Positions 37,650 through 46,854 of a stretch of DNA of 64,000 nucleotides are shown in pieces. The translations under genes and the position numbers were made by a program. The notes below the pieces were generated by a model. The model did not search any database, was not told the DNA's origin, and was given only the letters and a program-made list of their open reading frames with translations. This DNA comes from Halocynthiibacter sp. SDUM655004 (GTDB lineage: Bacteria > Pseudomonadota > Alphaproteobacteria > Rhodobacterales > Rhodobacteraceae): contig NZ_JAPDUG010000004.1 of the NCBI RefSeq assembly GCF_026015885.1, positions 89,762 through 153,761 of the forward strand, in the 5' to 3' direction. Position 1 is the stretch's first letter. Each line of letters begins with the position of its first letter.

Positions 37650-38894
37650 CTAGGGCCAGAACCGCTGAAACGGCTGCCAACTATGGCCAGACGGCGCCTC
37701 ATCAAAACTTACAGTTATCGGCAAGGAAGGTAACAAGCTCTGAAGACTCCCAGCCAATCTCTCCTTATCTGATATCTTTGGGGAGAGCTTGACTTTGTAA
37801 ACTGTAGAACCGTTTTCAAGAGAAATTGGCCTTGGCGAAATATACGTGATTTCCGCCTGAATGCGGGCAGACCCTGTTGTAAGGTTTGCTGGAAGCAGCA
37901 GTGTCGCTACCTGCCCAATCGACAGTGATTGGGCGTCTATTGGTGGCACCAATGTCGTTACAAAGCGTGCGCCAATTTCGGAAGCGATTGAGAGGATGGG
38001 TTCGCCCAAGGCAGCAAGTTCTTCCGACCCTTTTGTATTAATACTATGAGCGATACCGGATGCAGGGGCACGTAAAGAAAGTTGATCGATTTGGCGTGAC
38101 AGATCTTCTGACTTTGCTACCAGCGACGACCGTTTAAAACGTAACGCTTGCATTTGCGTTTCGACATCAATCTCGCTTTTGAGCGTGGTCAACTCATATG
38201 ACGCTTTGGCTAATCGCAGCCCGTTCATATTGGCCAATAACAGTCCGTTGAGTTTAGCCAACTCGCCAGAAAGTCGCGCGTATTCGCGCTTAAGTGCTTG
38301 CGTGCGGGTCTGCCTCGCAAGTCCGCGCTTTTCGAGTTGTTCTTGAGCAGATAGCTCATACTCAAGATGCTCTTGTTGAGCGGAGATCGCCTGTATTTGT
38401 TTCTGAATCGACCCCTTTTCGGAGATTATTTGCTCGACTTGAATATCGTGCTGGCGAGCCTTCGACCGTCGTTCCTCTCGCATTCTCGCTGCCAAAGTAA
38501 TGTACCGGGAGTTTGATTGAGTGCCAGAAAGAGACTCCAATAAGGAAAGAGTAGACGTGACCTCCTCGAGTTCGATTTTGTTCAACTTTGCCTGAAGATG
38601 CAGGTCTGGGGCGGCGAGTTGAGCCAGAATCTGCCCGCGCTTTACCTCCTCTCCCTCTCGCACAAATACCTGAGAAATTATTGCCGTGCTGGGGCTTTGA
38701 ATGGCGTGGTCGACGCTCGCCGTTTCGATATAGCCCACGGTTTTGAGATGAGAATTATTCAATGCGAAGTTGACCCAGGCAGCGGCAACAATCACAGCGA
38801 CCAGAGAGGCGCATACTCCCAAGTGCGGAAATCGAATTTGCCGTTTTGGCACTGTTGGTTCGGCACGAACTTGGTCAAAAAGGGTGTGCTTCAT
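37650..38894 (-). CDS. HlyD-like membrane fusion protein (type I secretion adaptor)
   Basis: A 414-residue periplasmic adaptor. One transmembrane helix lies near residues 28-45. A biotinyl-lipoyl-like half (VFVREGEEVKRGQILAQLAAPD) follows, then a long coiled-coil hairpin of about residues 100-265 rich in Glu/Gln/Leu, the returning lipoyl half (LSLRAPASGIAHS) and a beta-barrel domain. The C-terminus ends in SGHSWQPFQRFWP and lacks the usual PL-x5-P-L-x3-R tail of type I adaptors. It overlaps the ABC gene upstream by four bases. No outer-membrane factor or secreted substrate is adjacent. Confidence 0.8.
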   Translation of the reverse strand: MKHTLFDQVRAEPTVPKRQIRFPHLGVCASLVAVIVAAAWVNFALNNSHLKTVGYIETASVDHAIQSPSTAIISQVFVREGEEVKRGQILAQLAAPDLHLQAKLNKIELEEVTSTLSLLESLSGTQSNSRYITLAARMREERRSKARQHDIQVEQIISEKGSIQKQIQAISAQQEHLEYELSAQEQLEKRGLARQTRTQALKREYARLSGELAKLNGLLLANMNGLRLAKASYELTTLKSEIDVETQMQALRFKRSSLVAKSEDLSRQIDQLSLRAPASGIAHSINTKGSEELAALGEPILSIASEIGARFVTTLVPPIDAQSLSIGQVATLLLPANLTTGSARIQAEITYISPRPISLENGSTVYKVKLSPKISDKERLAGSLQSLLPSLPITVSFDEAPSGHSWQPFQRFWP

Positions 38895-40606
38895 TGAGCC
38901 GCCATTGGTTCGCGGTTCCCGCTAGGTTTTTGTTTTAACAGGCTCCGCAGAACGCTTTCTCTCGGCCCTGAGGCAATGATGTTTCCTTTGCTGAGCTGGA
39001 TAATATGGTCGCATTCATGAACGGCAGATGGTCTTTGCGTTGCAATTACGACGGTTTTTCCTTCGGCTTTAAGTTTGCGAATTGAAGCGTTTAGTGCGTC
39101 TATTCCAAGATGGTCTAAGCCAGCGTCTGGTTCATCGAGCAGTACGATTTCAGGATTGCCATAGATAGATCTTGCGAAAGCAACGCGCTGAAGTTCGCCT
39201 CTAGAAAGTGTGACGTGATCAGGCTGAATATTGGTTTCGTAGTTGAAAGGCAGGCTCAGGATATGGTTGTGAATGCCTGCATTCTTTGCTGCGTGCTCGA
39301 TTTTTGTTTGCTCAGGCTCTTTTTCAAATCTTGATATGTTCTCGGCGATGGTTCCCGGAAATAAAGTGACCTGTTGTGGCAGATATCCGATCGCGACTGA
39401 CGGTTCTGCGAAATTTTGATTTGGCGCGTAGTTCAATATTCGACCGCTGTCTGGTTCGATTGATCCCGTCAAAAGTTCAATGAGAGTAGATTTTCCAGAC
39501 CCGTTTGGCCCAATAATACCAAGGGTACTGCCTCTTTTGAGTTGAAACGAGATACCATTCAGTCGAGGCGCCGTACCAGCATCGCCCAGAACAGTGACGT
39601 TTTCTATTTTGATGTCATCTTTGAGGTCGGCGATCTTTGGCAACATCTTCGGGCCAACTGACATATGCGAGAGATTGCTCAAACCGTCTCGTGCTGAAAC
39701 TGCGTAATTCCAGCCCGATATTGCTGTTTCAAGAGGTGCGAGAAAACGGGCGATGAGTATTGAACCGGCAACCATCGCTCCGGCGGAAATTTCCTCGGCA
39801 AGCACTAAAACAGCGCCAAGCGCAATCATACCGGATTGAAGAACCTGCCGCAGAGAGAAGGCGGTCGACTTGAAGGCTTGTGTTGAAGCCTTGCTTTTTT
39901 TCGACTCTGAACTCGCTTCATCCTCTTGCTCAGCCCAACTCTTATAGCAAGCTCGCCCCATATTGAGCGAGCAAAGCGTTCGAGCTCCACTGATGAAATG
40001 TTCCAAAATGTGATCAGATTTTTGCTTCGAGCGTGCGGAGTTTTCGAGGTTCTGGCGTGTGAGAGATTGATGAAGGAAGGCGACGGTTAGTAGGATGATA
40101 CCACCCAATGCAGCAGCAAGGGCAAACCATGGGTGCAGCACGTAGAGCGCCATCAGGAACATTAGAGACCACGGCGCGTCGAAAAGGGAGCCAAGGGTTC
40201 CGGATGCGATGAATGACCTTAGCGTTTCCAATTCGAATATCGCGTGTTGAGCAGGTTGCCCCTTAAGCTTTTTGCCGTGGGCCAGAATGGTCGCCTCAAA
40301 CGCTTTTCGGCGCAGGGCTTTGTAAATCCTGTCGCCCTCGTTACTCAAAATTCGGGCACGCACGAAGTCGAGAACCCCCATACAGCAGAACAAAACGAGC
40401 GCAAAAATTGAGACGATTACAAGCGATCGAATTGATCCGCTCGATAAGACGCGATCATAGACGAAAAGCATGAAAAACGGGCCTGTCAAAGCCAGCAGGT
40501 TTGTGAAGCTTCCGAAGATGATCAGCGCAATGATCGCACGGCGGTTCACGAGAATGGATTTCAACGTGCAAAGGCGTGATTTCGGAATGTGCTTGGATAC
40601 GCTCAA
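38891..40606 (-). CDS. Type I secretion system-like ABC transporter (permease-ATPase fusion)
   Basis: A 571-residue half-transporter. Six membrane helices (about 25-300) carry the PrtD-like stretch LFDAPWSLMFLMALYVLHPW. The ATPase has Walker A GPNGSGKS at 366-373, an LSRGE signature and Walker B IVLLDEPDAG. There is no C39 peptidase or peptidase-like N-domain, so it is of the PrtD/AprD class that exports proteins with C-terminal signals. The partner adaptor is downstream with a four-base overlap. The substrate and TolC-like channel must lie elsewhere. The pair looks less GC-rich than its neighbours by eye, hinting at transfer. Confidence 0.86.
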   Translation of the reverse strand: MSVSKHIPKSRLCTLKSILVNRRAIIALIIFGSFTNLLALTGPFFMLFVYDRVLSSGSIRSLVIVSIFALVLFCCMGVLDFVRARILSNEGDRIYKALRRKAFEATILAHGKKLKGQPAQHAIFELETLRSFIASGTLGSLFDAPWSLMFLMALYVLHPWFALAAALGGIILLTVAFLHQSLTRQNLENSARSKQKSDHILEHFISGARTLCSLNMGRACYKSWAEQEDEASSESKKSKASTQAFKSTAFSLRQVLQSGMIALGAVLVLAEEISAGAMVAGSILIARFLAPLETAISGWNYAVSARDGLSNLSHMSVGPKMLPKIADLKDDIKIENVTVLGDAGTAPRLNGISFQLKRGSTLGIIGPNGSGKSTLIELLTGSIEPDSGRILNYAPNQNFAEPSVAIGYLPQQVTLFPGTIAENISRFEKEPEQTKIEHAAKNAGIHNHILSLPFNYETNIQPDHVTLSRGELQRVAFARSIYGNPEIVLLDEPDAGLDHLGIDALNASIRKLKAEGKTVVIATQRPSAVHECDHIIQLSKGNIIASGPRESVLRSLLKQKPSGNREPMAAQ

Positions 40607-40744
40607 AATTCAGGTCGCTCATTATTAACGTGCGCGCTGTATCCGACATGATACACTACACAAATGCTTACTCATGGGCGCTGAATTCTGGGCCCGTAGT
40701 TATTATGTGAGCCAAAAGTACAAATTATTCGTTGAGATTTTTTC

Positions 40745-41608
40745 GTGACCTCAAAGTTCTGTCTGAAACCAATGCCAACTGGCGCCATTGCTCTGTTGAG
40801 TGGCGCGTTGCTGCTGTCTGCATGCGCGAGTCCTGAAAAGACTGGCGAGATTTATGATCCGTATGAAACTGAGAACCGTGCGCGGCACGAAGCGGCAAAA
40901 CGTGCAGATCAAAAGTATGTTGAACCAATTGCCCAAGGTTATGGCGAGTGGCCTGCACCGATCCGCGATGGTGTGACGAATTTTTCACGCAACCTTAGCC
41001 TCGCGCCGATGATCGTGAACAACCTTCTTCAGGCGGATATCAAGGGTGCGGGTCAAAATACTGCGCGGTTGCTCGTCAATTCGACTTTGGGAATTGCCGG
41101 ACTGATCGATATTGCCGGAGATATGGAAATCTACGAAGACACGACCGGTTTTGGCGATACATTGGCCGTCTGGGGTGTGGGCGAGGGTGCGTATATGGAA
41201 ACGCCGCTGATCGGACCTTCCACCGAGCGTGATACCGTCGGTAGCGTTGTCGATTTGGCGACGAACCCCATTTGGTACATTAGCGGTGGCAGCTATGCCG
41301 CTCTTGGGGTCATCGGCATTGTGGGCGAAAAACTTGATGAACGTCAGAAATACGCGACCACAATCGATGCTGTGCTCTATGGCAGTGCGGACAGCTATGC
41401 GCAGGCGCGGCAAATCTACCTTCAAAACCGTCGCTTTAATTTGGGGCAGGAGGTTGCGTTTGAGTCGCCTGATTGTGATGAGGGTGGCGTTGCTGATCCT
41501 TATGCCGACCCATATGCTGATCCTTACGCCGATCCCTATGCCGACCCTTATGCAGAACCAGAGGCGTCGACTGACCAAAACTCTTGTAACTCCGAGGAGA
41601 TACAATAA
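40745..41608 (+). CDS. mlaA: MlaA family outer-membrane lipoprotein
   Basis: A 287-residue lipoprotein of the Mla system, which removes misplaced phospholipids from the outer leaflet. The lipobox LLSAC puts the lipid on Cys27. The MlaA core includes NRARHEAAKRADQKYVEPIAQGY and TTGFGDTLAVWGVGEGAYMETPLIGPSTERDTVG in succession. The start is either GTG 40745 or ATG 40772; both leave a signal peptide. The tail carries five tandem DPYA units (residues 251-270) not expected in the family. The stop overlaps the mlaC start (TAATG). Confidence 0.92.
   Translation: MTSKFCLKPMPTGAIALLSGALLLSACASPEKTGEIYDPYETENRARHEAAKRADQKYVEPIAQGYGEWPAPIRDGVTNFSRNLSLAPMIVNNLLQADIKGAGQNTARLLVNSTLGIAGLIDIAGDMEIYEDTTGFGDTLAVWGVGEGAYMETPLIGPSTERDTVGSVVDLATNPIWYISGGSYAALGVIGIVGEKLDERQKYATTIDAVLYGSADSYAQARQIYLQNRRFNLGQEVAFESPDCDEGGVADPYADPYADPYADPYADPYAEPEASTDQNSCNSEEIQ
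41495..41554 (+). repeat. Five 12-bp tandem repeats coding DPYA in mlaA
   Basis: Five consecutive 12-base units each encode Asp-Pro-Tyr-Ala. They differ from one another only at third codon positions (for example GATCCTTATGCC and GACCCATATGCT). The array is therefore old enough to have drifted while the peptide was kept. Confidence 0.9.
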
Positions 41609-42213
41609 TGCGAGACCTTACGAACCGACGCCAGTTTATGGGCACAATCGCCGCGGGTGCGCTTGCCGCAGCAACGCCGCTTCCGCTGCTTGCTCAAAGT
41701 GCAGGTGAGGCAAAGCAACTTGTTGATCGCGCAGTAGCGGATATCAACAGGACCATCAGCTCGGGCAAGTCTGAAGCAGCCATGTACAAGGATTTTGAGC
41801 GCATTTTCGCGACCTACGCGGATGTGCCTACGATTGCGCGCTATGCTCTTGGGGTTGAGGCGCGCTCTGCCAGCGCAAGCCAGTTGAAGGAATTTACGTC
41901 GGCATTTCAAGGATATATGGCGCGCAAATATGGCTCGCAGTTCCGCGAGTTTATCGGCGGGCGCATTGAGGTAAACAGCGCGCGTCAGGTAAAGAGTTTC
42001 ATCGAGGTCAAAACCACAGCGCACTTGCGTGGTGAGGCGCCGTTTGATGTGACGTTCCTTGTTTCGGATAAATCAGGCAAAGCCCGCTTCTTTAACCTGT
42101 TCATCGAAGGTGTGAACATGTTGTTGGCCGAGCGGACAGAAATTGGCGCGATGCTGGATAAACGGCGCGGCAATATTGACCAAATGATCTCGGACCTGAA
42201 GAAAGCGGGTTAA
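41608..42213 (+). CDS. mlaC: MlaC family phospholipid-binding periplasmic protein
   Basis: A 201-residue periplasmic carrier that shuttles phospholipid between MlaA and the inner-membrane MlaFEDB transporter. A Tat-type signal is visible (Arg7-Arg8, RRQFMGTIAAGA; hydrophobic region, then LLAQS). The mature part follows the Ttg2D/MlaC pattern (RYALGVEARSASASQLKEF, FRFLEGG-like FREFIGGRI). It is directly coupled to mlaA. The mlaFED genes are not in this window. Its stop abuts the end of the convergent PBP gene. Confidence 0.9.
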   Translation: MRDLTNRRQFMGTIAAGALAAATPLPLLAQSAGEAKQLVDRAVADINRTISSGKSEAAMYKDFERIFATYADVPTIARYALGVEARSASASQLKEFTSAFQGYMARKYGSQFREFIGGRIEVNSARQVKSFIEVKTTAHLRGEAPFDVTFLVSDKSGKARFFNLFIEGVNMLLAERTEIGAMLDKRRGNIDQMISDLKKAG

Positions 42214-44373
42214 TTACCCACCCCCACCAAAAAGCTGAATGAGCAGGTTTTCGATAGGATTGCTGCTCTTTTGGCGCTGGTTGTTGCGCGATGGGCTGTC
42301 GTTGCCAACATAAGGCGCGGCTGGTTGTCCGTTAATCATGGGCAACGGAGTTGCTGGCAATCCGTCCATGACGCGCACCATTGTCTCGTGCCAAATCTCT
42401 GCTGGAAGGCCGGAGCCCGTTACGCCTGTGAGTGGAGTGTTGTCGTCATACCCCATCCACACACCCGTTACATAATCCGCCGTAAACCCGATAAACCATG
42501 CGTCGCGCGCGGATTGAGATGTGCCGGTCTTGCCTGCGGCTTGATATCCGCTGAGCTTGGCGCGGTGGCCTGTTCCAGATTCGACAACTTGATGCATCAT
42601 ATAGGTCAACTGCTCGGCGGCGTTGCGCGAAATAACGCGCTCGCCCATACCACCTTCCTGACCGAACATCGGTGTATCATCGCCCTGTAGGCGCAATTCA
42701 ATCATGCCGTAAGGAGTCACGCTCTGGCCGCCGTTTAGGATGCCGGCATAGGCGCCGGTCATCTCAAGGAGCGTACTTTCGGAAGCACCAAGAGCGAGGG
42801 CAGGGCCAGCAGCGAGATCGCTCTGGATGCCAAACATGCCCGCAACCGTCCGGACATTTTCGCGACCAACAGCTTCGGACACCTTAACCGCAGGAATGTT
42901 GAGCGAGTTCTTGAGTGCTTCGGTCAAGGTAACCATGCCACGGTATTTGTGATCGTAATTGTCTGGTGACCATGGGCCGGATCCAGGGATGTTGATTGTG
43001 AGCGGTTCGTCGCGGACGTAATCATTATAGTTATAGCCGAGGTCCAGAGCGGTTGCGTAAACGAACGGTTTGAACGCCGAACCTGTTTGACGGTAAGCCT
43101 GCGTTGCGCGATTAAACGCACCCGTTACGCGGGTTTCGCGCCCGCCGACCATGGCGCGCACAGCACCGTCAGACGACATCACAACGACGGCCGTTTGCGC
43201 CTTGGAGCCCTCGCGGACCTTGTTGGTGAATATGTAGTCGATTGCTTCCTCTGCGGCGCGCTGGATGCGCTGATCAAGCGTCGACTGGATGATCACATCC
43301 TCGGTTGTCTCACGGGTCAGGAAGCTTGGAGCCGTCGACATGACCCAATCAGCGAAATAACCGCCTGCATGAGCGTTGGCCGCCTTCGAGAGTACCGCCG
43401 GATTGGCGCGGGCATGCGCCGCCTCTGCGCTGGTGAGGTAGCCTTGCTTTTCCATCAGCTTGATTACGGTAAGCGAGCGTTCCTGACTGCGCTTCAGATT
43501 GTTCGTTGGCGCATATCGAGACGGAGCCACGAGCAAACCGGCAAGCATTGCGGCTTGCGCTGGCGAAACCTGATTGGCGGAAATGCCGAAGTAGCGCTGG
43601 CTCGCCGCTTCAAAACCACGCGCACCCGCGCCAAGAAACGCACGGTTCAAGTATATCGTCAGGATTTCGTCTTTGGTAAATTTGGTTTCGAGCGCCATCG
43701 CATAGACAGCTTCTTTTGCTTTGCGCCAAATCGAGCCCTGCCGGCAATCGGCCTCATATTCGCGCTCGGTCATCTGCTTGGGGTCATGTGGTACACCAAG
43801 GCAAAGCAGTTTCGCAGTTTGCTGTGTGATGGTCGAGCCGCCGTGGCCCGATAGAGCGCTGCGACCCTCAGAGAGGTTGATCCGCATCGCGCCAACAATG
43901 CCGCGCGGCGACAACCCGAAGTGCCGATAGAATCGTTTATCCTCTGTCGCGACCACAGCATTCTTGAGGTGCGGCGAAACGGTTTGTGCGGTGATCATGC
44001 CGCCAAACTGATCGCCGCGCCATGCAAAGACCTTTTCGTCGCGGTCAAGGATCGTCACGGAGCCGCGAGTTCGCCCGTCTACCATCTGCTCCATATCCGG
44101 CATCGTGGACACGAAGTATAGAATTCCGATGGCAAGCATGATGCCAAACACAACGCTCACACGCCACGTGATGCCCCAGAATGCACGCACCATCCAACGG
44201 AAGAGGCGGCTTATTGGGTTGCGCTTAACCGTCTTGCGGGGAGAGCGGCGCTTTTGTGGCTTGCTGGTTTTGCGCGCCGTTTTCTTGCCCGCAGCTTTTT
44301 TCGCTGGAGCCTTTTTCTTGGTGTAGCGTTTCTCGGCCACGAGATTTGGCCGCTTGCGTCCTGAACTGCTCAT
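42214..44373 (-). CDS. PBP1A family class A penicillin-binding protein
   Basis: A 719-residue bifunctional peptidoglycan synthase. A long cytoplasmic Lys/Arg-rich tail (about 55 residues, KKKAPAKKAAGKK) precedes one membrane helix (about 60-80). The glycosyltransferase domain shows ATEDKRFYRHFG and GGSTITQQ. The transpeptidase has the SxxK serine in TGSAFKPF and the KTGTS box. The last ~40 residues are Asn/Gln/Ser-rich. I start it at ATG 44373, preceded by AAGAG, rather than 11 codons upstream. It is a single gene. Confidence 0.94.
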   Translation of the reverse strand: MSSSGRKRPNLVAEKRYTKKKAPAKKAAGKKTARKTSKPQKRRSPRKTVKRNPISRLFRWMVRAFWGITWRVSVVFGIMLAIGILYFVSTMPDMEQMVDGRTRGSVTILDRDEKVFAWRGDQFGGMITAQTVSPHLKNAVVATEDKRFYRHFGLSPRGIVGAMRINLSEGRSALSGHGGSTITQQTAKLLCLGVPHDPKQMTEREYEADCRQGSIWRKAKEAVYAMALETKFTKDEILTIYLNRAFLGAGARGFEAASQRYFGISANQVSPAQAAMLAGLLVAPSRYAPTNNLKRSQERSLTVIKLMEKQGYLTSAEAAHARANPAVLSKAANAHAGGYFADWVMSTAPSFLTRETTEDVIIQSTLDQRIQRAAEEAIDYIFTNKVREGSKAQTAVVVMSSDGAVRAMVGGRETRVTGAFNRATQAYRQTGSAFKPFVYATALDLGYNYNDYVRDEPLTINIPGSGPWSPDNYDHKYRGMVTLTEALKNSLNIPAVKVSEAVGRENVRTVAGMFGIQSDLAAGPALALGASESTLLEMTGAYAGILNGGQSVTPYGMIELRLQGDDTPMFGQEGGMGERVISRNAAEQLTYMMHQVVESGTGHRAKLSGYQAAGKTGTSQSARDAWFIGFTADYVTGVWMGYDDNTPLTGVTGSGLPAEIWHETMVRVMDGLPATPLPMINGQPAAPYVGNDSPSRNNQRQKSSNPIENLLIQLFGGGG

Positions 44374-44641
44374 TTCACACTCTTTTGGCGCTGATTTCCG
44401 CCACAATACTCCTGTGCGCTCTGAATGTAGAGAGGCAACTCGGCGTCGATTCGCCTTTTTTGTGTGCTTATTTATTAATCAAACCGCCCAATTTGTATAA
44501 TTTTTGAGCAGTTTTGCGGGCATGCCCCCCCTTCCTTAAGAGCCAATTTCTTGAATTGCCCGTTTTCTACGCGCTTTGTGGCTTCGTGTAAGTGCAGACA
44601 GCGGGCCGTTGCCCATCGTCTGTGAAACGAAGGGGAACGAC

Positions 44642-44980
44642 GTGAAACTGATTATTGCTGCAATCAAGCCGTTCAAGCTCGAAGAGGTGCGTGAGGCACT
44701 CACCGCGATTGGTGTTCGGGGCATGATGGTTACAGAAATCAAAGGCTTCGGCTCACAATCCGGCCACACCGAGATCTACCGTGGTGCTGAGTATGCGGTG
44801 AATTTTGTGCCGAAAGTGAAGCTTGAAATTGCTGTTTCTGCGGCCATGGCCGACCAGGTGGTCGATACCATCCAGAAAACCGCCAAAACCGACAAGATCG
44901 GCGACGGCAAGATTTTCGTACTCGACGTGGCTCAAGCGGTCCGCGTGCGCACAGGCGAAACAAACGAAGACGCGCTTTAA
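44642..44980 (+). CDS. glnK: Nitrogen regulatory protein P-II
   Basis: A 112-residue trimeric signal protein that senses 2-oxoglutarate, ATP/ADP and glutamine status. The T-loop is intact, with the uridylylation site Tyr51 (also Tyr46) in EIYRGAEYAVNF, and the B-loop TDKIGDGKIFV is present. GTG 44642 gives the exact family length. The amt gene follows after 29 bases, so this is the GlnK-type paralogue that blocks the channel when nitrogen is plentiful. The 268-base gap upstream shows no clear sigma-54 site. Confidence 0.95.
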   Translation: MKLIIAAIKPFKLEEVREALTAIGVRGMMVTEIKGFGSQSGHTEIYRGAEYAVNFVPKVKLEIAVSAAMADQVVDTIQKTAKTDKIGDGKIFVLDVAQAVRVRTGETNEDAL

Positions 44981-45009
44981 GGCGCAGCCGTCACCAAAGG
45001 ACGAAAGAC

Positions 45010-46341
45010 ATGAAACTTACTAAACTCATCCCGCTAAGCGCGACCGCTGCACTTCTGCCGCTCGCTGGCTTTGCACAAGACGCTGAGGTTGCTGTTGCCG
45101 TGCCAACAGACTCCGTCTTTATCCTCAACTCGCTGTTGTTCCTCATTGGCGGTTTCCTTGTGTTCTGGATGGCCGCCGGATTTGCGATGCTCGAAGCGGG
45201 CCTCGTGCGCTCCAAGAACGTTGCTATGCAGCTTACCAAGAACATGGGCCTCTTTGGTCTTGCTGCGATCTTTTATTACCTCATCGGTTACAACCTCATG
45301 TACCCACTTGGTACATGGTCGGTTGACGGCGTCCTCTCAGGTGTCTTCGGCCCTGGTGTGCTTGAAGCTGTTGGCGTAACAGCCGAAGAGGCAGACGATT
45401 ACGGCTATGCCGCAACTGGTTCTGACTTCTTCTTCCAGCTGATGTTCTGTGCGGCGACTGCGTCCATCGTTTCCGGTACTCTCGCCGAGCGTATCAAACT
45501 GTGGCCATTCCTGATCTTCACGATCGTTCTCACAGCAGTCATCTACCCAATTCAGGCTTCCTGGAAGTGGGGCGGTGGTTTCCTCGACGAAGCTGGCTTC
45601 CTTGATTTCGCCGGTTCCACAGTTGTTCACTCCGTTGGTGGCTGGGCTGCTCTAACTGGTGCGCTGATCCTCGGACCACGTATCGGCAAGTACAAAGACG
45701 GCAAAACTATCCCAATGATGGGCTCCAACCTGACACTCGCTACGCTCGGAACCTTCATCCTCTGGATGGGCTGGTTCGGATTTAACGGTGGCTCGCAGCT
45801 TGCAATGGGTTCCGTAGGTGATGTTGCCGATGTATCGCGCATCTTCTCCAACACGAACGCTGCTGCTGCTGGTGGTCTGATCACAGCGCTGCTGCTGACA
45901 CAGTTCCTCTACAAAAAGCCAGACCTTACAATGGTACTGAACGGTGCACTTGCTGGTCTCGTGTCGATCACAGCCGAGCCGCTGACACCAACTCTTGGTG
46001 GTGCGACGCTGATCGGTGCTGTTGGTGGTGTGATCGTGGTGTTCGCGGTTCCAATGCTCGACAAGCTTAAAATCGACGATGTTGTGGGTGCGATCCCTGT
46101 ACACCTTATTGCAGGTATCTGGGGCACAATCGCTGTTGTCTTCACAAACCCTGACGCTTCGCTTGGTACACAGCTCTACTCGATCGTAGTGGTTGGCGTA
46201 TTCACAGTGGTTGCTTCCGGTATCCTGTGGTTCATCCTTGCTAAGACAGTGGGCATCCGCGTTAGCGAAGAAGACGAAATCACTGGCCTCGACCAAGCCG
46301 AGCTTGGCATGGAAGCCTATCCAGAGTTCGCTCAAGGCTAA
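45010..46341 (+). CDS. amt: Ammonium transporter
   Basis: A 443-residue channel for ammonium. A cleavable signal peptide (LIPLSATAALLPLAGFAQ) precedes eleven membrane helices. Family motifs include AAGFAMLEAGLVRSKN, DFAGSTVVHSVGGWAALTGA (pore histidine) and VHLIAGIWGT (second pore histidine). It forms an operon with glnK and is closed by a strong terminator. Nitrogen-limitation control is expected from the pairing, although no promoter element was identified. Confidence 0.96.
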   Translation: MKLTKLIPLSATAALLPLAGFAQDAEVAVAVPTDSVFILNSLLFLIGGFLVFWMAAGFAMLEAGLVRSKNVAMQLTKNMGLFGLAAIFYYLIGYNLMYPLGTWSVDGVLSGVFGPGVLEAVGVTAEEADDYGYAATGSDFFFQLMFCAATASIVSGTLAERIKLWPFLIFTIVLTAVIYPIQASWKWGGGFLDEAGFLDFAGSTVVHSVGGWAALTGALILGPRIGKYKDGKTIPMMGSNLTLATLGTFILWMGWFGFNGGSQLAMGSVGDVADVSRIFSNTNAAAAGGLITALLLTQFLYKKPDLTMVLNGALAGLVSITAEPLTPTLGGATLIGAVGGVIVVFAVPMLDKLKIDDVVGAIPVHLIAGIWGTIAVVFTNPDASLGTQLYSIVVVGVFTVVASGILWFILAKTVGIRVSEEDEITGLDQAELGMEAYPEFAQG

Positions 46342-46360
46342 GCCTTAACAAAATCCAAGG

Positions 46361-46390
46361 AAAAGCCCGCTCATTTGAAGCGGGCTTTTT
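46361..46390 (+). terminator. Rho-independent terminator of glnK-amt
   Basis: The 11-bp stem AAAAGCCCGCT/AGCGGGCTTTT with a seven-base loop, followed by T residues, lies 20 bases after the amt stop. Confidence 0.9.
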
Positions 46391-46446
46391 CATTTCAGGC
46401 GACGCGAATGGTTGACGTGCGGCCAACTGAGACCAAAACTAGCTGC

Positions 46447-46854
46447 ATGACCAAACCTGAGCCTCCATTCCAATCTCCCGAAATCGCTGCTGTATTCGCT
46501 GGGTTTCCCGCTGGTGTGCGGCCAACTCTACTTGCGGTTCGGGAGTTGCTATTCGCTGAGGCTCGTGCAGATTCTGAAGTTGGCGAGGTGTCCGAAACGC
46601 TGAAGTGGGGGCAGCCATCGTATGTACCGACACGCGCAAACACTGGCACGCCGTTGCGCCTTGGCGTTGCAAAGACCGGAGAAGCCGCCGTTTTCGTTCA
46701 TTGCCAAACTACGGTCGTTCATGATTTCCAGAACCTTTTTCCCGATGCCTTTGCTTATGAAGGCAATCGTGCGGTTTTGCTTGCAGACCTGAACGAAGAG
46801 CGGCGTGCCGGCTTGCGGATGCTGATCCGAAGCTGTTTGCGTTATAAGCTCTAG
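46447..46854 (+). CDS. DUF1801 family protein
   Basis: A 135-residue protein of the DUF1801 (YdhG-like) fold. SETLKWGQPSYV is the family's core stretch and GVRPTLLAVRELLFAEA its first helix; the end, RRAGLRMLIRSCLRYK, is also typical. Function is unknown. The start is uncertain: ATG 46447 has a poor ribosome site and ATG 46408 is also in frame. It lies just after the amt terminator and overlaps the convergent acyl-CoA dehydrogenase gene by four bases. Confidence 0.8.
   Translation: MTKPEPPFQSPEIAAVFAGFPAGVRPTLLAVRELLFAEARADSEVGEVSETLKWGQPSYVPTRANTGTPLRLGVAKTGEAAVFVHCQTTVVHDFQNLFPDAFAYEGNRAVLLADLNEERRAGLRMLIRSCLRYKL

Noticed and set aside
44374..44641. Sigma-54 promoter for glnK-amt
   Set aside because: Expected from the nitrogen role, but no TGGCAC-N5-TTGC match could be found in the gap.
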